A stretch of DNA of 64,000 bases from assembly GCA_965263345.1 (NCBI GenBank), contig CBDHHC010000006.1, positions 434,001 to 498,000 on the forward strand, written 5' to 3'. The stretch is from CBDHHC01 sp965263345 (GTDB lineage Bacteria > Pseudomonadota > Alphaproteobacteria > Rhizobiales > CBDHHC01). Positions 7,700 to 16,928 of the stretch are shown piece by piece. The translations under genes were made by a program, and so were the position numbers. Position 1 is the first letter of the stretch. Every line of letters starts with the position of its first letter. Below the pieces are notes generated by a model, which searched no databases, had not been told where the DNA came from, and saw only the letters and a list, made by a program, of their open reading frames with translations.

Positions 7700-8902
7700 A
7701 TGAGCTTTATTGCTGAGTCTTTAAGTCGTGTAAAACCATCACCTACAATTGCTGTTACGACGAAGGCACGTGAGCTGAAAGCTGCAGGAAAAGATGTTGT
7801 TGGGCTTGGTGCTGGTGAGCCTGATTTTGATACCCCCGAGAATATTAAAAAAGCTGCTATTGCTGCGATTGAAAGGGGCGAGACGAAATATACTGCGGTT
7901 GATGGTATTCCTGAGTTGAAACAGGCAATCTGTGCAAAGTTTAAGCGTGAGAATGAACTTGACTATGAGCCTGCACAAGTGAGTGTTGGGACTGGAGGCA
8001 AGCAGGTTTTGTATAATGCTTTTCTTGCGACTTTAAACCCTGGTGATGAAGTGATTATTCCAGCACCTTTTTGGGTGAGCTATCCTGATATTGTTTTGCT
8101 TGGTGGTGGAACGCCTGTCATTGCAAAAACGTCTATTGAAACCAATTTTAAGCTAACACCCGATGTACTTGAATCTTTAATAACACCTAAGACAAAATGG
8201 TTTTTGTTTAACTCTCCATCCAACCCAACTGGGGCTGGATATAATGCAGCTGAATTGAAAGCTCTTACAGATGTTTTGATGCGTCATCCTCATGTCTGGG
8301 TTATGACCGATGATATGTATGAGCATTTGTCTTATGACGGTTTTGAGTTTGTGACACCAGCGCAGATTGAACCTGGTTTGAAGGACCGAACGTTAACGGT
8401 GAATGGTGTATCGAAAGCTTATGCGATGACGGGGTGGCGAATTGGTTATGCAGCTGGGCCTGTTGAGCTGATTAAGGCTATGGCTAAAATTCAGTCTCAG
8501 TCAACATCAAACCCAAGTTCGATCAGTCAGTGGGCTGCAGTCGAAGCGTTGAATGGTCCTCAAGGCTTTTTGCCTGAACGCGCGCAGGTATTTAAAGAAA
8601 GACGTGACCTTGTGGTTTCTATGCTTAATGCTGCTGAGGGCATTGAATGTGTCGTTCCAGAAGGTGCGTTTTATGTTTATCCGTCAATTTCCGGGTGTAT
8701 TGGTAAGACGACTCCAGATGGCAAAGTTATTCAGACTGACGAAGATTTTGTTACTGCATTGCTTGAGAGTGAAGGTGTTGCTGTGGTGCATGGCGAAGCA
8801 TTTGGTTTATCACCTTATTTCCGCGCGTCTTATGCGACTTCTACAGAAGCCTTGAAAACAGCTTGTGAGCGTATTCAGCGTTTTTGTGCAAGCTTGAGTT
8901 AA
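7700..8902 (+). CDS. aatA: Aspartate aminotransferase (class I, subgroup Ib)
   Basis: PLP enzyme (400 residues) that exchanges amino groups between aspartate/2-oxoglutarate and oxaloacetate/glutamate in the cytoplasm; members of this subgroup in related bacteria can also act on prephenate. AGGAG lies 8 bases before the ATG. Visible are GAGEPDFDTPENIK near the N-terminus, the NPTGAGY substrate-site segment, the PLP lysine K239 in SKAYAMTGWRIGY, and the carboxylate-binding Arg in YFRASYATS near the C-terminus. It is monocistronic as far as can be seen; an inverted repeat follows. Confidence 0.94.
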   Translation: MSFIAESLSRVKPSPTIAVTTKARELKAAGKDVVGLGAGEPDFDTPENIKKAAIAAIERGETKYTAVDGIPELKQAICAKFKRENELDYEPAQVSVGTGGKQVLYNAFLATLNPGDEVIIPAPFWVSYPDIVLLGGGTPVIAKTSIETNFKLTPDVLESLITPKTKWFLFNSPSNPTGAGYNAAELKALTDVLMRHPHVWVMTDDMYEHLSYDGFEFVTPAQIEPGLKDRTLTVNGVSKAYAMTGWRIGYAAGPVELIKAMAKIQSQSTSNPSSISQWAAVEALNGPQGFLPERAQVFKERRDLVVSMLNAAEGIECVVPEGAFYVYPSISGCIGKTTPDGKVIQTDEDFVTALLESEGVAVVHGEAFGLSPYFRASYATSTEALKTACERIQRFCASLS

Positions 8903-8939
8903 GGCAAATATCACACATATAATTTGGCAAGGACAATCA

Positions 8940-8968
8940 GACTGGTCTTATATCTTATTTGACCAGTC
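8940..8968. other. Inverted repeat downstream of the aminotransferase gene
   Basis: GACTGGTC (8940-8947) and GACCAGTC (8961-8968) form a perfect 8-bp stem with a 13-base loop between convergent genes. There is no T-run on either side, so it is at best a weak or factor-dependent bidirectional terminator, or an mRNA 3' stabiliser. Confidence 0.5.
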
Positions 8969-9009
8969 GAGTCTGGGCTAACAAACAGATCTAATATGAA
9001 GAAAGTTAC

Positions 9010-9222
9010 TCAAGGTTCTTCTTCCTCATACTCTAAAATATCACCGGGCTGGCATTGAAGTTTTTCACAAATCTTATTTAATGTTTCAAAACGAATTCCT
9101 TTAACTTTCCCAGATTTTAATAAAGAAAGATTTTGTTCTGTAATTCCAACCTCACGGGCGAGATCTTTTGATCGCATTTTACGTCTGGCAAGAACAACAT
9201 CTAGTCTTACTATAATCGCCAT
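9010..9222 (-). CDS. XRE-family helix-turn-helix regulator (YozG-like)
   Basis: A 70-residue Cro/C1-type DNA-binding protein made of little more than the helix-turn-helix: LARRKMRSKDLAREVGITEQ, then NLSLLKSGKVKGIRFETLNK and CEKLQCQPGDILEY. It lies 15 bases after the DUF2975 gene on the same strand. That pairing is well known, and the regulator is usually assumed to control its own operon. The binding site cannot be named from the sequence. Confidence 0.88.
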   Translation of the reverse strand: MAIIVRLDVVLARRKMRSKDLAREVGITEQNLSLLKSGKVKGIRFETLNKICEKLQCQPGDILEYEEEEP

Positions 9223-9237
9223 ATAGTCTGCTTTCAG

Positions 9238-9780
9238 TTAAATAAATGACTTGTTTTCTTCTGCGATAGACACGGCGTGTCTCATAATATGGCTGACAAT
9301 AACCAGGAGTAATCCAATAAGAATAGCCAAAATATCAGTCTCATCAACTTGCACAGCTAGAATACGTTGGTTGGGTTTGTTGAACATTGTTACAACAAGA
9401 GAAAACATCGTTTCATTGAATGTATAAATTGGTGCGAGAAGAACCGTAATCCAACCAATCTTAGAAAGCGTTTTACAAGATTTGACCGTTAGTACATCAC
9501 CTTGTTTATACCTTTGGAACAGATTAAAAGAATTATAAAGCAGATAGATACATAGCAATAATGGGAAAACCAAAAATACAAAAGCTATGCCTCTTATAAC
9601 TTGGGTGAGTGTTACCGGAACATCACCAATAACAGCTTGTTGCATTAGCAGATCAAACGCAGACGTCTGAAATATCAGAAGATAAAGCCAGAAGATGATC
9701 GTTGTACTAAGTATAAAGATACCTAGCAGGCTGGTTATTTGTGCCCACTTGGCCAGATGACTGACACTTCTATTTTGCAT
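9238..9780 (-). CDS. DUF2975 family membrane protein
   Basis: About 180 residues with four hydrophobic segments (near LLGIFILSTTIIFWLYLLIF, VIRGIAFVFLVFPLLLCIYL, IGWITVLLAPIYTF and ILAILIGLLLVIVSHIM). The ATG at 9780 has GTGAGG 6 bases upstream, so the GTG four codons earlier is not preferred. DUF2975 proteins sit next to small XRE regulators, as here. Their function is unknown. The gene is divergent from the outer-membrane protein gene at 9933, sharing a 152-base intergenic region. Confidence 0.82.
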   Translation of the reverse strand: MQNRSVSHLAKWAQITSLLGIFILSTTIIFWLYLLIFQTSAFDLLMQQAVIGDVPVTLTQVIRGIAFVFLVFPLLLCIYLLYNSFNLFQRYKQGDVLTVKSCKTLSKIGWITVLLAPIYTFNETMFSLVVTMFNKPNQRILAVQVDETDILAILIGLLLVIVSHIMRHAVSIAEENKSFI

Positions 9781-9932
9781 ATTAATCCTCACCTTTTCTT
9801 TTCAGGCCAAACATACCGCCACTTTTATCCAATTTTATGAATTTTTGCAAATTCACTTGTATTAATTATTGTTTTACGATAAATAATGTCTAATATAAGC
9901 TAATTAATTAAATTTTGCAACAGGAGTTATAA

Positions 9933-10604
9933 ATGAAAAATAAAATTAAAACATTTGCATTGGTTGTTTTAGTCATATTCGTTTCATCAAATAGTTTTGC
10001 AGGTGGAGAGACGACCTATTATAAAAATGATCCGAGTAAGAGATGGTTAGGTAATTATGCTGGTCTTGTTATTGGCTATACCAATACTGTAGCTGAGGTA
10101 GATCGTGGTGCAGGTGTTAAGGATTTAACCATTGAAAGAGAAGCTATCACTTTAGGTGGTCTTATCGGAACAAACTTTTTCTATGGTGCTGCCACTGACA
10201 ATGGAGGTTGGTTAGTTGGTGCTGAAATCGAACTTATTGGGCTTGGGGGCAAAACTTCAAAAAATGATGCAACTTTAGGAGCCTTGGAGATTGATGCAAG
10301 ATGGTCTGGATCTGTTCGAATGCGTGCAGGTTATGCATGGGAAAATCTTTATATCTATGGTCTCGCAGGACTAGCATTCTCTGATGTTGATGTGAGGCAG
10401 AAGACTGGAAAAAGAGAAGATGAGATTACAGCATCTTTATTGGTTGGCCTTGGTGCTGAACTTGCTCTAACTGATAAATGGTCGGCAAGGCTAGATGGTA
10501 CTCTCACTGGTTTGGGAGAAGAAGATATTACTTTCTCAGGGGTATCACGTGAAACAATCTCTGGAATCACAGGGCTTCGAGTTGGTATCAGTCGTAAATT
10601 TTAA
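9933..10604 (+). CDS. Outer-membrane beta-barrel protein (Omp25/31-like porin family)
   Basis: A 223-residue exported protein. A signal peptide (MKNKIKTFALVVLVIFVSSNSFA, cleaved before GGE) is followed by alternating amphipathic strands typical of a small barrel (WLGNYAGLVIGY, WLVGAEIELIG, VRMRAGYAWENLYIYGLAGLA, ASLLVGLGAELAL) and a terminal Phe, the usual outer-membrane assembly signal. CAGGAG lies 7 bases before the ATG and a terminator follows at once, so it is monocistronic. It probably has eight strands, but the exact ligand or role is unknown. Confidence 0.85.
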   Translation: MKNKIKTFALVVLVIFVSSNSFAGGETTYYKNDPSKRWLGNYAGLVIGYTNTVAEVDRGAGVKDLTIEREAITLGGLIGTNFFYGAATDNGGWLVGAEIELIGLGGKTSKNDATLGALEIDARWSGSVRMRAGYAWENLYIYGLAGLAFSDVDVRQKTGKREDEITASLLVGLGAELALTDKWSARLDGTLTGLGEEDITFSGVSRETISGITGLRVGISRKF

Positions 10605-10626
10605 AACTCAAGATTCATGTTACATG

Positions 10627-10653
10627 GGAATAGGTTTACACCTATTCCTTTTT
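10627..10653 (+). terminator. Intrinsic terminator of the outer-membrane protein gene
   Basis: A perfect 9-bp stem GGAATAGGT (10627-10635) with ACCTATTCC (10640-10648), a 4-base loop, and a run of five T bases. Confidence 0.88.
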
Positions 10654-10684
10654 ATACATAGACATAGAGTTAATGTTAAACATG

Positions 10685-11151
10685 TTATCTACCAAAGGAC
10701 ACCCAGACATATAAAATCATGGCAGTTACCAATGAAACAATCGTGGCTAATATAAAACGAACTTGAACTGGCGTCTGATCAAGGTGCCCCCAAATCGTAC
10801 TTTGAGAATCCCTGAATGCAACAAGCTCAATTTAAGAGTAAATCATAAGCGAAATGATTAGGGCAATGAAACACCAAAGAGCAGTATATTCCTAGTAAGT
10901 TCTGATGAAAAAATAGCAAAGTTACAGAAGCAAGATAAGCGCTGATACTCCTAAAATCAAAGCAAATATCAAAAAGATAATTGTTGACTCTGAAACAGGC
11001 CTAATGACAGACCTTAAGACTGGGCCTTTTCACCTAAAATATTGCGATCCTAAAAACCAGAGAGGCAATCAGCAAGCTAAGAAAATAACTTACCAACATT
11101 CTAAAAAGAATAGAAATAGAAACCGGGATAAAGCGCGTTACTTATTTTCAT
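10685..11151 (-). pseudogene. Decayed gene for a small membrane protein
   Basis: Read on the minus strand, this stretch still encodes membrane-protein-like sequence broken by stops and frame changes. It would begin at 11151 (MKISNALYP), shift frame into RMLVSYFLSLLIASLVFRI, then continue in another frame as RPVSESTIIFLIFALILGVS, CFIALIISLMIYS and a last segment QTPVQVRFILATIVSLV ending YVWVSFGR plus a stop at 10685-10687. At least three in-frame stops and two shifts are visible. AAGGGAG lies 11 bases before the ATG. An intact gene would have encoded about 155 residues with roughly four helices. I cannot name the family. Confidence 0.6.
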
Positions 11152-11433
11152 AAGGTGATCAGCTCCCTTTGATCTACTCATCTTATGAAATGAGAACACT
11201 AAAAGGGCTTGTCAATCGCTACGATAAATTATGAAAACTATAAATTGCTCGCGATAATAAAAATAAAAAAATTCATGGAAGCCAGGACGCCATCAAACTC
11301 ACTATCCCGCTAGCTTGTCCAAATAATAGCTGTATATCTTCGTCATAAAAAAATTCAGATTATTTCCACCCTAAATCTTTTTAGAAATTAAATTTGGGAA
11401 ATCTCAATCGATTTTTGCTTAATTTACAAAACC
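11152..11433. other. AT-rich non-coding stretch between the decayed gene and the DUF4167 gene
   Basis: No credible reading frame, RNA gene or strong hairpin was seen. On the minus strand there is a TTGACA (11210-11215) that may be left from the promoter of the decayed gene. Confidence 0.4.
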
Positions 11434-12099
11434 TTAAATCAAAGCGCCATCTGGTGGAGCTTCTGTTGTTGGTTCTGATTTTGTTTCTGGAGGTGGTGCT
11501 GGTATATCAGATTTTACAGGTTCAGCTTTTTGTTCAGTACCATTTTTTGATTCAACATTCTTCGCTTCACCGTTTTTATTGTCTTTTGGCGCTCCGTTCA
11601 TTGACTCAGAGTTTTTAGCTTCTGAACCATTGCCATTTGGACGGCGTCTTCTGCGGCGGTTATTGGAAGAGGAATTACCTTTGCCATTGCGAGAGCGGTT
11701 TGAGCGGCCTTGTTTTTCTTGTCTTCTCTCTCCATCCGCAGTTCCCTGCTTTTGTGTATCTTCAAGATCGCCGTTTTCCAATGCTTCGTTTGGTTGTCCA
11801 TTGGCGTTATCAGTCACAGCATTGTCGTTTGATGAAGCCTGGTCGGATTGTTGTGCTGACATAATGATACGGTTGTAGTGTTCTGCATGTTGGAAAAGGT
11901 TCTCAGCGTTCACTGTATCACCTGAAGATAGTGCATCACGTGCTAGAGACGTATATTTTTCTGCGATATGAGATGCAGTCCCGCGAATTTTTACATCAGG
12001 TCCATTCGATTCATAGTTCCGAGTCAATGGATTTTGAGTTTTACGGTTGCTTCTAGAACGACCGTTGTTTCTTCTATTTTGCTGTGTTTGTTGCCTCAT
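11434..12099 (-). CDS. DUF4167 domain protein
   Basis: A 221-residue protein with a basic Gln/Arg/Asn-rich start (MRQQTQQNRRNNGRSRSNRK), then the conserved alphaproteobacterial DUF4167 core at about residues 25-80 (NPLTRNYESNGPDVKIRG and HIAEKYTSLARDALSSGD, EHYNRII). The rest is low-complexity, with an Arg-rich patch (RRRRRRPNG) and an acidic, Pro-rich tail. The composition suggests nucleic-acid binding, but no function is established that I know of. Its place downstream of prmC and prfA on the same strand is the usual one; a 437-base gap separates it from prmC, so it likely has its own promoter. Confidence 0.9.
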   Translation of the reverse strand: MRQQTQQNRRNNGRSRSNRKTQNPLTRNYESNGPDVKIRGTASHIAEKYTSLARDALSSGDTVNAENLFQHAEHYNRIIMSAQQSDQASSNDNAVTDNANGQPNEALENGDLEDTQKQGTADGERRQEKQGRSNRSRNGKGNSSSNNRRRRRRPNGNGSEAKNSESMNGAPKDNKNGEAKNVESKNGTEQKAEPVKSDIPAPPPETKSEPTTEAPPDGALI

Positions 12100-12536
12100 A
12101 GGCTTCCATAATTACTTTGGTGAAAAACATCTGAATTTTGATGAAAGACCCATTCAGATTTTACTTCACTTACGTTTTCGGCATGAGCCCCCATGGCTCT
12201 ATTCTGCAAAAAGAATTGTGTATCGAGTCCGTTTACATTTTCGTATGAAAATATTTTAGGCTCAATCTACAACAAATATTTCACATTTGCCTTAGTTAAA
12301 AAACTTTAAAATTGTTCCTCATGCTTTGCATTGAAACATTTCATTTATAAGTTATTTGAAGCTACGGTTTTCTCTCAGATAATAACTGAGGTTGTGGAGC
12401 TGCAATTATAAAACTATTCTTGATCTTAAGAGCATTTTTCTTAATTTGATCTTATTTCCACGCGCTTCTTTGATTCTGCATATATTGTTAGATTAGCGCG
12501 AAAGTAAAAAGTTTCCAACCCTTTTTTGGTTAAAGT
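12100..12536. other. Intergenic region upstream of the DUF4167 gene
   Basis: No reading frame looks real. Two short hairpins are visible (GAGCC/GGCTC at 12185-12199 and CTCAG/CTGAG at 12374-12390), neither followed by a T-run. It presumably holds the DUF4167 promoter on the minus strand. Confidence 0.4.
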
Positions 12537-13460
12537 TCAAAAAGTTTTTATTTCTTTAGTTATAGCGATGCATCGTTTTATTCGATTTAAATCACATTTA
12601 TATGAAATATTACTAAATGTACCTAAAGATTTATATGACATTAATATATTTTTAACGCATTTATCTTGATCTTTACCTATTTCAAATACAATAAATCTGA
12701 AATCTGATAATTTTTCATTTATTTGAGAAATTATCGTTCTATAGGCGTCTAGACCATCAATTCCTCCATCTAATGCAGCTAATGGATCATATTTCCTGAC
12801 CTCAGGCATTAGTGTGTTAATGTCATCAGTTGGTATATAAGGAGGATTAGAAACAATAATATCAAATCTCCCGCATATACTGTCTAACCAATTAGATTGT
12901 ATAAATTCGACCCTGTTTGATAAATTTAGTTTTTCTGCATTTTGTTTAGCTATTTTTAAAGCATCATGAGATATATCAATCCCAACGCCCATTGCATTTT
13001 TGAACTCCGATAATAGGCTTAGTATAACACATCCTGTGCCAGTGCCTATATCTAAAATACGTATATCTTCATTATAAGTAGTCTGATCCTTTAAAAGTTC
13101 AATGACAAATTCAATTAATGTTTCTGTATCTGCTCTTGGATCCAGGGTTGCCTCATTTAAAGCAAAAGGCATTCCCCAAAATTCACGAACTCCTATTATA
13201 CGAGATACAGGCTCCCCAGACAGCCTCCGGTTAATATATAATTCTAATTTATGGATTTTTTCTTCGGATATTATTTTTTCAGGGAAAGCTATAAAATGTT
13301 CATAAGATATATCGCATATTTTACATATTAATATTCTAGCGTCAAGTGATGCAGTATTAATGTCATTATTTGCAAGTATCTGTGTGACAGTTTTATGAAC
13401 TTGCCATATATTTGTTTCTTTTTTTGTTAATATCGCAGCCATAGCTCTTTTGTATGTCAT
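12537..13460 (-). CDS. prmC: Peptide chain release factor N5-glutamine methyltransferase
   Basis: SAM-dependent enzyme that methylates the Gln of the GGQ motif in release factors. The Rossmann motif LDIGTGTGCVILSLLSEF and the catalytic NPPYIP motif are both clear. The start is uncertain: ATG at 13460 or 13442 gives normal length (307 or 301 residues), while a TTG at 13514 would overlap the end of prfA; none has a good ribosome binding site, so translation may be coupled to prfA. The gene is markedly richer in A/T and in Ile, Lys and Asn codons than its neighbours, but its place after prfA is standard. Confidence 0.92.
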   Translation of the reverse strand: MTYKRAMAAILTKKETNIWQVHKTVTQILANNDINTASLDARILICKICDISYEHFIAFPEKIISEEKIHKLELYINRRLSGEPVSRIIGVREFWGMPFALNEATLDPRADTETLIEFVIELLKDQTTYNEDIRILDIGTGTGCVILSLLSEFKNAMGVGIDISHDALKIAKQNAEKLNLSNRVEFIQSNWLDSICGRFDIIVSNPPYIPTDDINTLMPEVRKYDPLAALDGGIDGLDAYRTIISQINEKLSDFRFIVFEIGKDQDKCVKNILMSYKSLGTFSNISYKCDLNRIKRCIAITKEIKTF

Positions 13461-13488
13461 TGAGGTTGTTAGAACTATTGGTTGTGTG

Positions 13489-14574
13489 TTAGAGCGTTTC
13501 TTCCATAGAAGCAAGCTGATTTGCTTGGTCTTCTGTGATAAGCTCTTGAATAATTTCGTCTAAACTGTCACCTGCAATAACTTGTTCGAGCTTGTGCAGC
13601 GTTAAATTAATACGATGGTCTGAGACCCTTCCTTGCGGATAGTTATATGTTCTAATTCTTTGAGAACGATCGCCTGAGCCAACTTGCCCTTTGCGATCTG
13701 CGGCACGTTCTGCGTCTTGTTTCTGACGTTCAATTTCATAAATACGAGAGCGCAAAACTTTCATGGCTTTTGCTCTGTTTTTATGTTGTGATTTCTCATC
13801 TTGCTGGCTTACTACAGTCCCAGTCGGCAGGTGCGTTATCCGGACCGCACTATCTGTGGTATTTACGGATTGTCCTCCTGGACCACTCGCTCTGAAGACA
13901 TCAATGCGCAAATCTTTTTCAGCAATTTCAATGTCGACCTCCTCCGCTTCGGGGAGAACGGCAACAGTTGCCGCAGATGTGTGAATGCGTCCACCAGACT
14001 CCGTTTCAGGGACACGTTGCACGCGATGAACACCAGATTCATACTTTAGTCTAGCAAAAACACCTTTTCCAGTTATACTTGCAATAATTTCTTTGTAACC
14101 TCCTACAGCAGATTCACTGGCCGACATAATTTGAACCCGCCATCCCATGATTTCTGAGTATCTTTGATACATACGAAATAAATTTCCTGCAAATAATGCA
14201 GCTTCATCTCCACCAGTTCCAGCTCTTATTTCAAGAATGGCACTTTTTTCATCTGCGGCATCTTTTGGAAGTAAAAGAATGCGAATTTGATGATTCATTT
14301 CCTGAACTTTGGGCGTGAGTTCTGCTCGTTCTTCTTTTGCAATTTCAAGCATTTCATCATCTGTGTCAGGGTCTTCAATCATCTCATTTAGATCTAAAAG
14401 TTCTTGTTTTGATGAGTTTAGTTGATTGATTGCTTCGACAACAGGGTCAAGATCAGAGAATTCTCTTGAGAGTTTTACAAATGTATCTTGATCTGGTCCG
14501 GCTGCTAATTCTGATTGAACAGCTTCCCATCTATCGACTAGCATTTTTAGTTTTTGTTCGGGTATTTCTGACAT
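13489..14574 (-). CDS. prfA: Peptide chain release factor 1
   Basis: Class I release factor (361 residues) that reads UAA and UAG stop codons and triggers peptide release on the ribosome. The catalytic GGQ lies in FRASGPGGQSVNTTDSAVRI near residue 230, preceded by the GTGGDEAALFAGNLFRMY segment found in all RF1/RF2 proteins. It is 9 bases downstream of ptsP and directly before prmC, which modifies its GGQ glutamine, so the three are probably one transcript. Confidence 0.97.
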   Translation of the reverse strand: MSEIPEQKLKMLVDRWEAVQSELAAGPDQDTFVKLSREFSDLDPVVEAINQLNSSKQELLDLNEMIEDPDTDDEMLEIAKEERAELTPKVQEMNHQIRILLLPKDAADEKSAILEIRAGTGGDEAALFAGNLFRMYQRYSEIMGWRVQIMSASESAVGGYKEIIASITGKGVFARLKYESGVHRVQRVPETESGGRIHTSAATVAVLPEAEEVDIEIAEKDLRIDVFRASGPGGQSVNTTDSAVRITHLPTGTVVSQQDEKSQHKNRAKAMKVLRSRIYEIERQKQDAERAADRKGQVGSGDRSQRIRTYNYPQGRVSDHRINLTLHKLEQVIAGDSLDEIIQELITEDQANQLASMEETL

Positions 14575-14583
14575 TATTTTTCT

Positions 14584-16845
14584 TCAGATATGAATTTGTT
14601 TCTCGCGTGCAAACGCTATTAAATCTTCACGTAAACTTATAACATTTGTATCCAGGCCTGATAAAACATAATCCTGTATCTCTGATGCATTTAAGGATAG
14701 AATCATAGATTTTACAGGGCCAATTGATGCAGGGGCCATTGAAATTGAACGGAAACCTAACCCAATGAGCGCCATTGCTTCAAGGGGTTTACCTGCCATT
14801 TCTCCACAGAGATTTAGAGGTACGTTATATTTTTCTGATTCAGATACAATTTGTCTTAAGACTCTTAAAAATGTAGGGCTTAAAGAATCAAATCTGTCTG
14901 CCACTAGTAAGTTTGACCGATCGGCTGCAAAGATAAACTGAGTTAAGTCATTGCTTCCTACAGACATAAAATCGACTTTTGGTAGTAATTTATCTAGTTG
15001 CCAAATTAATGATGGCACTTCTAACATAGTTCCAACAAGAATTTTGGATGGTGTTGTATGATGATGCTGAGACATGAAATTTAATTCACGGTCAATAAGT
15101 TCTCTTGCTCTTTCAAATTCATCAACCTGGGTGATCATTGGTAACATGACACGCAGTTCTCGTCCTGCACATGCTTTAAGTAATGCTCTGATTTGAGTTC
15201 TAAACATGCCTGGACGGTCAAGAGCAATTCTGATTGCACGCCACCCCAGGGCAGGGTTTTCTTCTTTTGCATGGCGCAGGTATGGAAGGACTTTGTCTCC
15301 TCCAATATCAACCGTTCTAAAGACTATTGGTTTGTTTCCTACAGTCTCTGTAATTTTTTTATAGCCTTCCGTTTGCTGATTGAGCCTTGGAAATGTGGAT
15401 GAAATCATGAACTGTAATTCAGTTCGAAATAAACCGATACCATCTGCGCCAGATTCTTCTAAATGGGGTAAGTCGACTAATAGTCCGGCATTAATGAGTA
15501 GGTTTATTTTTTGTCCATCCGCGGTTACAGAAGGTTTATCACGGAGTTGTTCATATTGTTTTTGTTTTTTGGCACGGAAACGAACTTTATCTGAATATGC
15601 TTCAACAATGTCTGATGTTGGTCGAATGTGAATCTTACCAGACTCTGCATCCACTATCGTTGCATTATCTTGATCAACTTCGTTTAAGATATTACTTACG
15701 TTTCCTATCGCAGCAATTCCCATTGCTCTTGCTACAATTACGACATGACTTGCAGAACTGCCTTCTTCTAAAATCAAGCCACGTAAGCGTGTGTGGTCAT
15801 AATCTAATAATTCAGCGGCTCCCATGTTACGGGCTACTAATATTGTATCGTCAGGAAGTTCATCTTTTGAGGCTGTTGATGTTTTACCTGCTAAAATTCT
15901 TAACAGTCGATTGGACAGGTCATCAAGATCGTGTAGTCGATCTTTTAAATAAGGGTCTGTTTGTCTTAGTAATCTTGCTCGGGTATCATTTTGAACACGC
16001 TCAACGGCAGCTTCTGCTGTCAGTCCTGTGGAGATGGATTCTAATAAACGGTTCCCCCAGCCTCGGTCATGCGCAAACATTCTATAGGCTTCTAACACAT
16101 CGCGATGTTCCCCTGAGAATGGAATGTTACCGCGACTGAGCATATCATCTACGGTAATACGTAATTTGCCAATTGCTTGTCGAATACGGCTACGTTCAAG
16201 GGCTACATCCTCAGCAATGAGTTTTGTGACAACAACTCTTGGTTCATGTAAAACAATATGTCCAAGTGCAATACCTTCTGTGAAGGGAACCCCTTCCATT
16301 GTAATCGGTTGTCGGTGTGCTAAATCTTCTGTGACCTCATCTACATTGGCCAACTCTCCAGACACAATAAGTTCTGCAAGTAACATGGCTGTTGTTTGTA
16401 AGGCTTCGATTTCTTCTTCGTGATAATGGCGTCTTGCTCTATTTTGAATTGTTAAAACGCCCAATAGACCTCCGCCACGAAGAATTGGTACACCTAAAAA
16501 TGATTGATAAGGATCTTCACCAGTTTCGGGTCGATATGAAAATGATTCATGAGATTGCGCATTTGATAGGTTTAAAGTTTCTGCATGCTTCGCAATGTAA
16601 CCTACCAGGCCTTCTCCTGGTTTCATAAAAGTATTGTGTACAGCATTCGGGTTTAGCCCCTCAGTTGCAAATAACTCAAGAGACCCATCTTGACGCGCAA
16701 GATAAACCGAAGACACTTCAGCGACCATGATAGCGGCAATTTGAATAACAATATTATCTAGTCGTGCTTGCGGGCTTTCAGGTTCGGCCATGATTTCGCG
16801 TAGCCGACGCAATAAAACCCTAGGTGCTCCGATTGGGGCTGGCAT
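14584..16845 (-). CDS. ptsP: Phosphoenolpyruvate-protein phosphotransferase, nitrogen PTS enzyme I
   Basis: First enzyme of the regulatory nitrogen phosphotransferase system: it autophosphorylates with PEP and passes phosphate to NPr. The 753 residues include an N-terminal GAF domain (about 15-165, with GLVGYIAKHAETLNL and LGVPILRGGGLLGVLTIQN), the phosphohistidine domain (EGSSASHVVIVARAMGIA, His near 367) and the PEP-binding barrel with NLCGEMAGKP near the C-terminus. GGGGA lies 9 bases before the ATG. In related systems the GAF domain senses glutamine. No NPr or EIIA-Ntr gene is in the window. Confidence 0.96.
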   Translation of the reverse strand: MPAPIGAPRVLLRRLREIMAEPESPQARLDNIVIQIAAIMVAEVSSVYLARQDGSLELFATEGLNPNAVHNTFMKPGEGLVGYIAKHAETLNLSNAQSHESFSYRPETGEDPYQSFLGVPILRGGGLLGVLTIQNRARRHYHEEEIEALQTTAMLLAELIVSGELANVDEVTEDLAHRQPITMEGVPFTEGIALGHIVLHEPRVVVTKLIAEDVALERSRIRQAIGKLRITVDDMLSRGNIPFSGEHRDVLEAYRMFAHDRGWGNRLLESISTGLTAEAAVERVQNDTRARLLRQTDPYLKDRLHDLDDLSNRLLRILAGKTSTASKDELPDDTILVARNMGAAELLDYDHTRLRGLILEEGSSASHVVIVARAMGIAAIGNVSNILNEVDQDNATIVDAESGKIHIRPTSDIVEAYSDKVRFRAKKQKQYEQLRDKPSVTADGQKINLLINAGLLVDLPHLEESGADGIGLFRTELQFMISSTFPRLNQQTEGYKKITETVGNKPIVFRTVDIGGDKVLPYLRHAKEENPALGWRAIRIALDRPGMFRTQIRALLKACAGRELRVMLPMITQVDEFERARELIDRELNFMSQHHHTTPSKILVGTMLEVPSLIWQLDKLLPKVDFMSVGSNDLTQFIFAADRSNLLVADRFDSLSPTFLRVLRQIVSESEKYNVPLNLCGEMAGKPLEAMALIGLGFRSISMAPASIGPVKSMILSLNASEIQDYVLSGLDTNVISLREDLIAFAREKQIHI

Positions 16846-16928
16846 ATATAATTTTCCCCATTTATCCTAAACTAATATCAGGTATATGATCTTGTGCAGA
16901 CTACACTCAAATTAGTTCTAAAAAGTTT

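Noticed and set aside
15597..16139. A 180-codon open frame on the plus strand inside ptsP
   Set aside because: It is antisense to a well-conserved enzyme; the translation is Leu/Arg/Gln-rich with no domain, as expected for the reverse of coding sequence.
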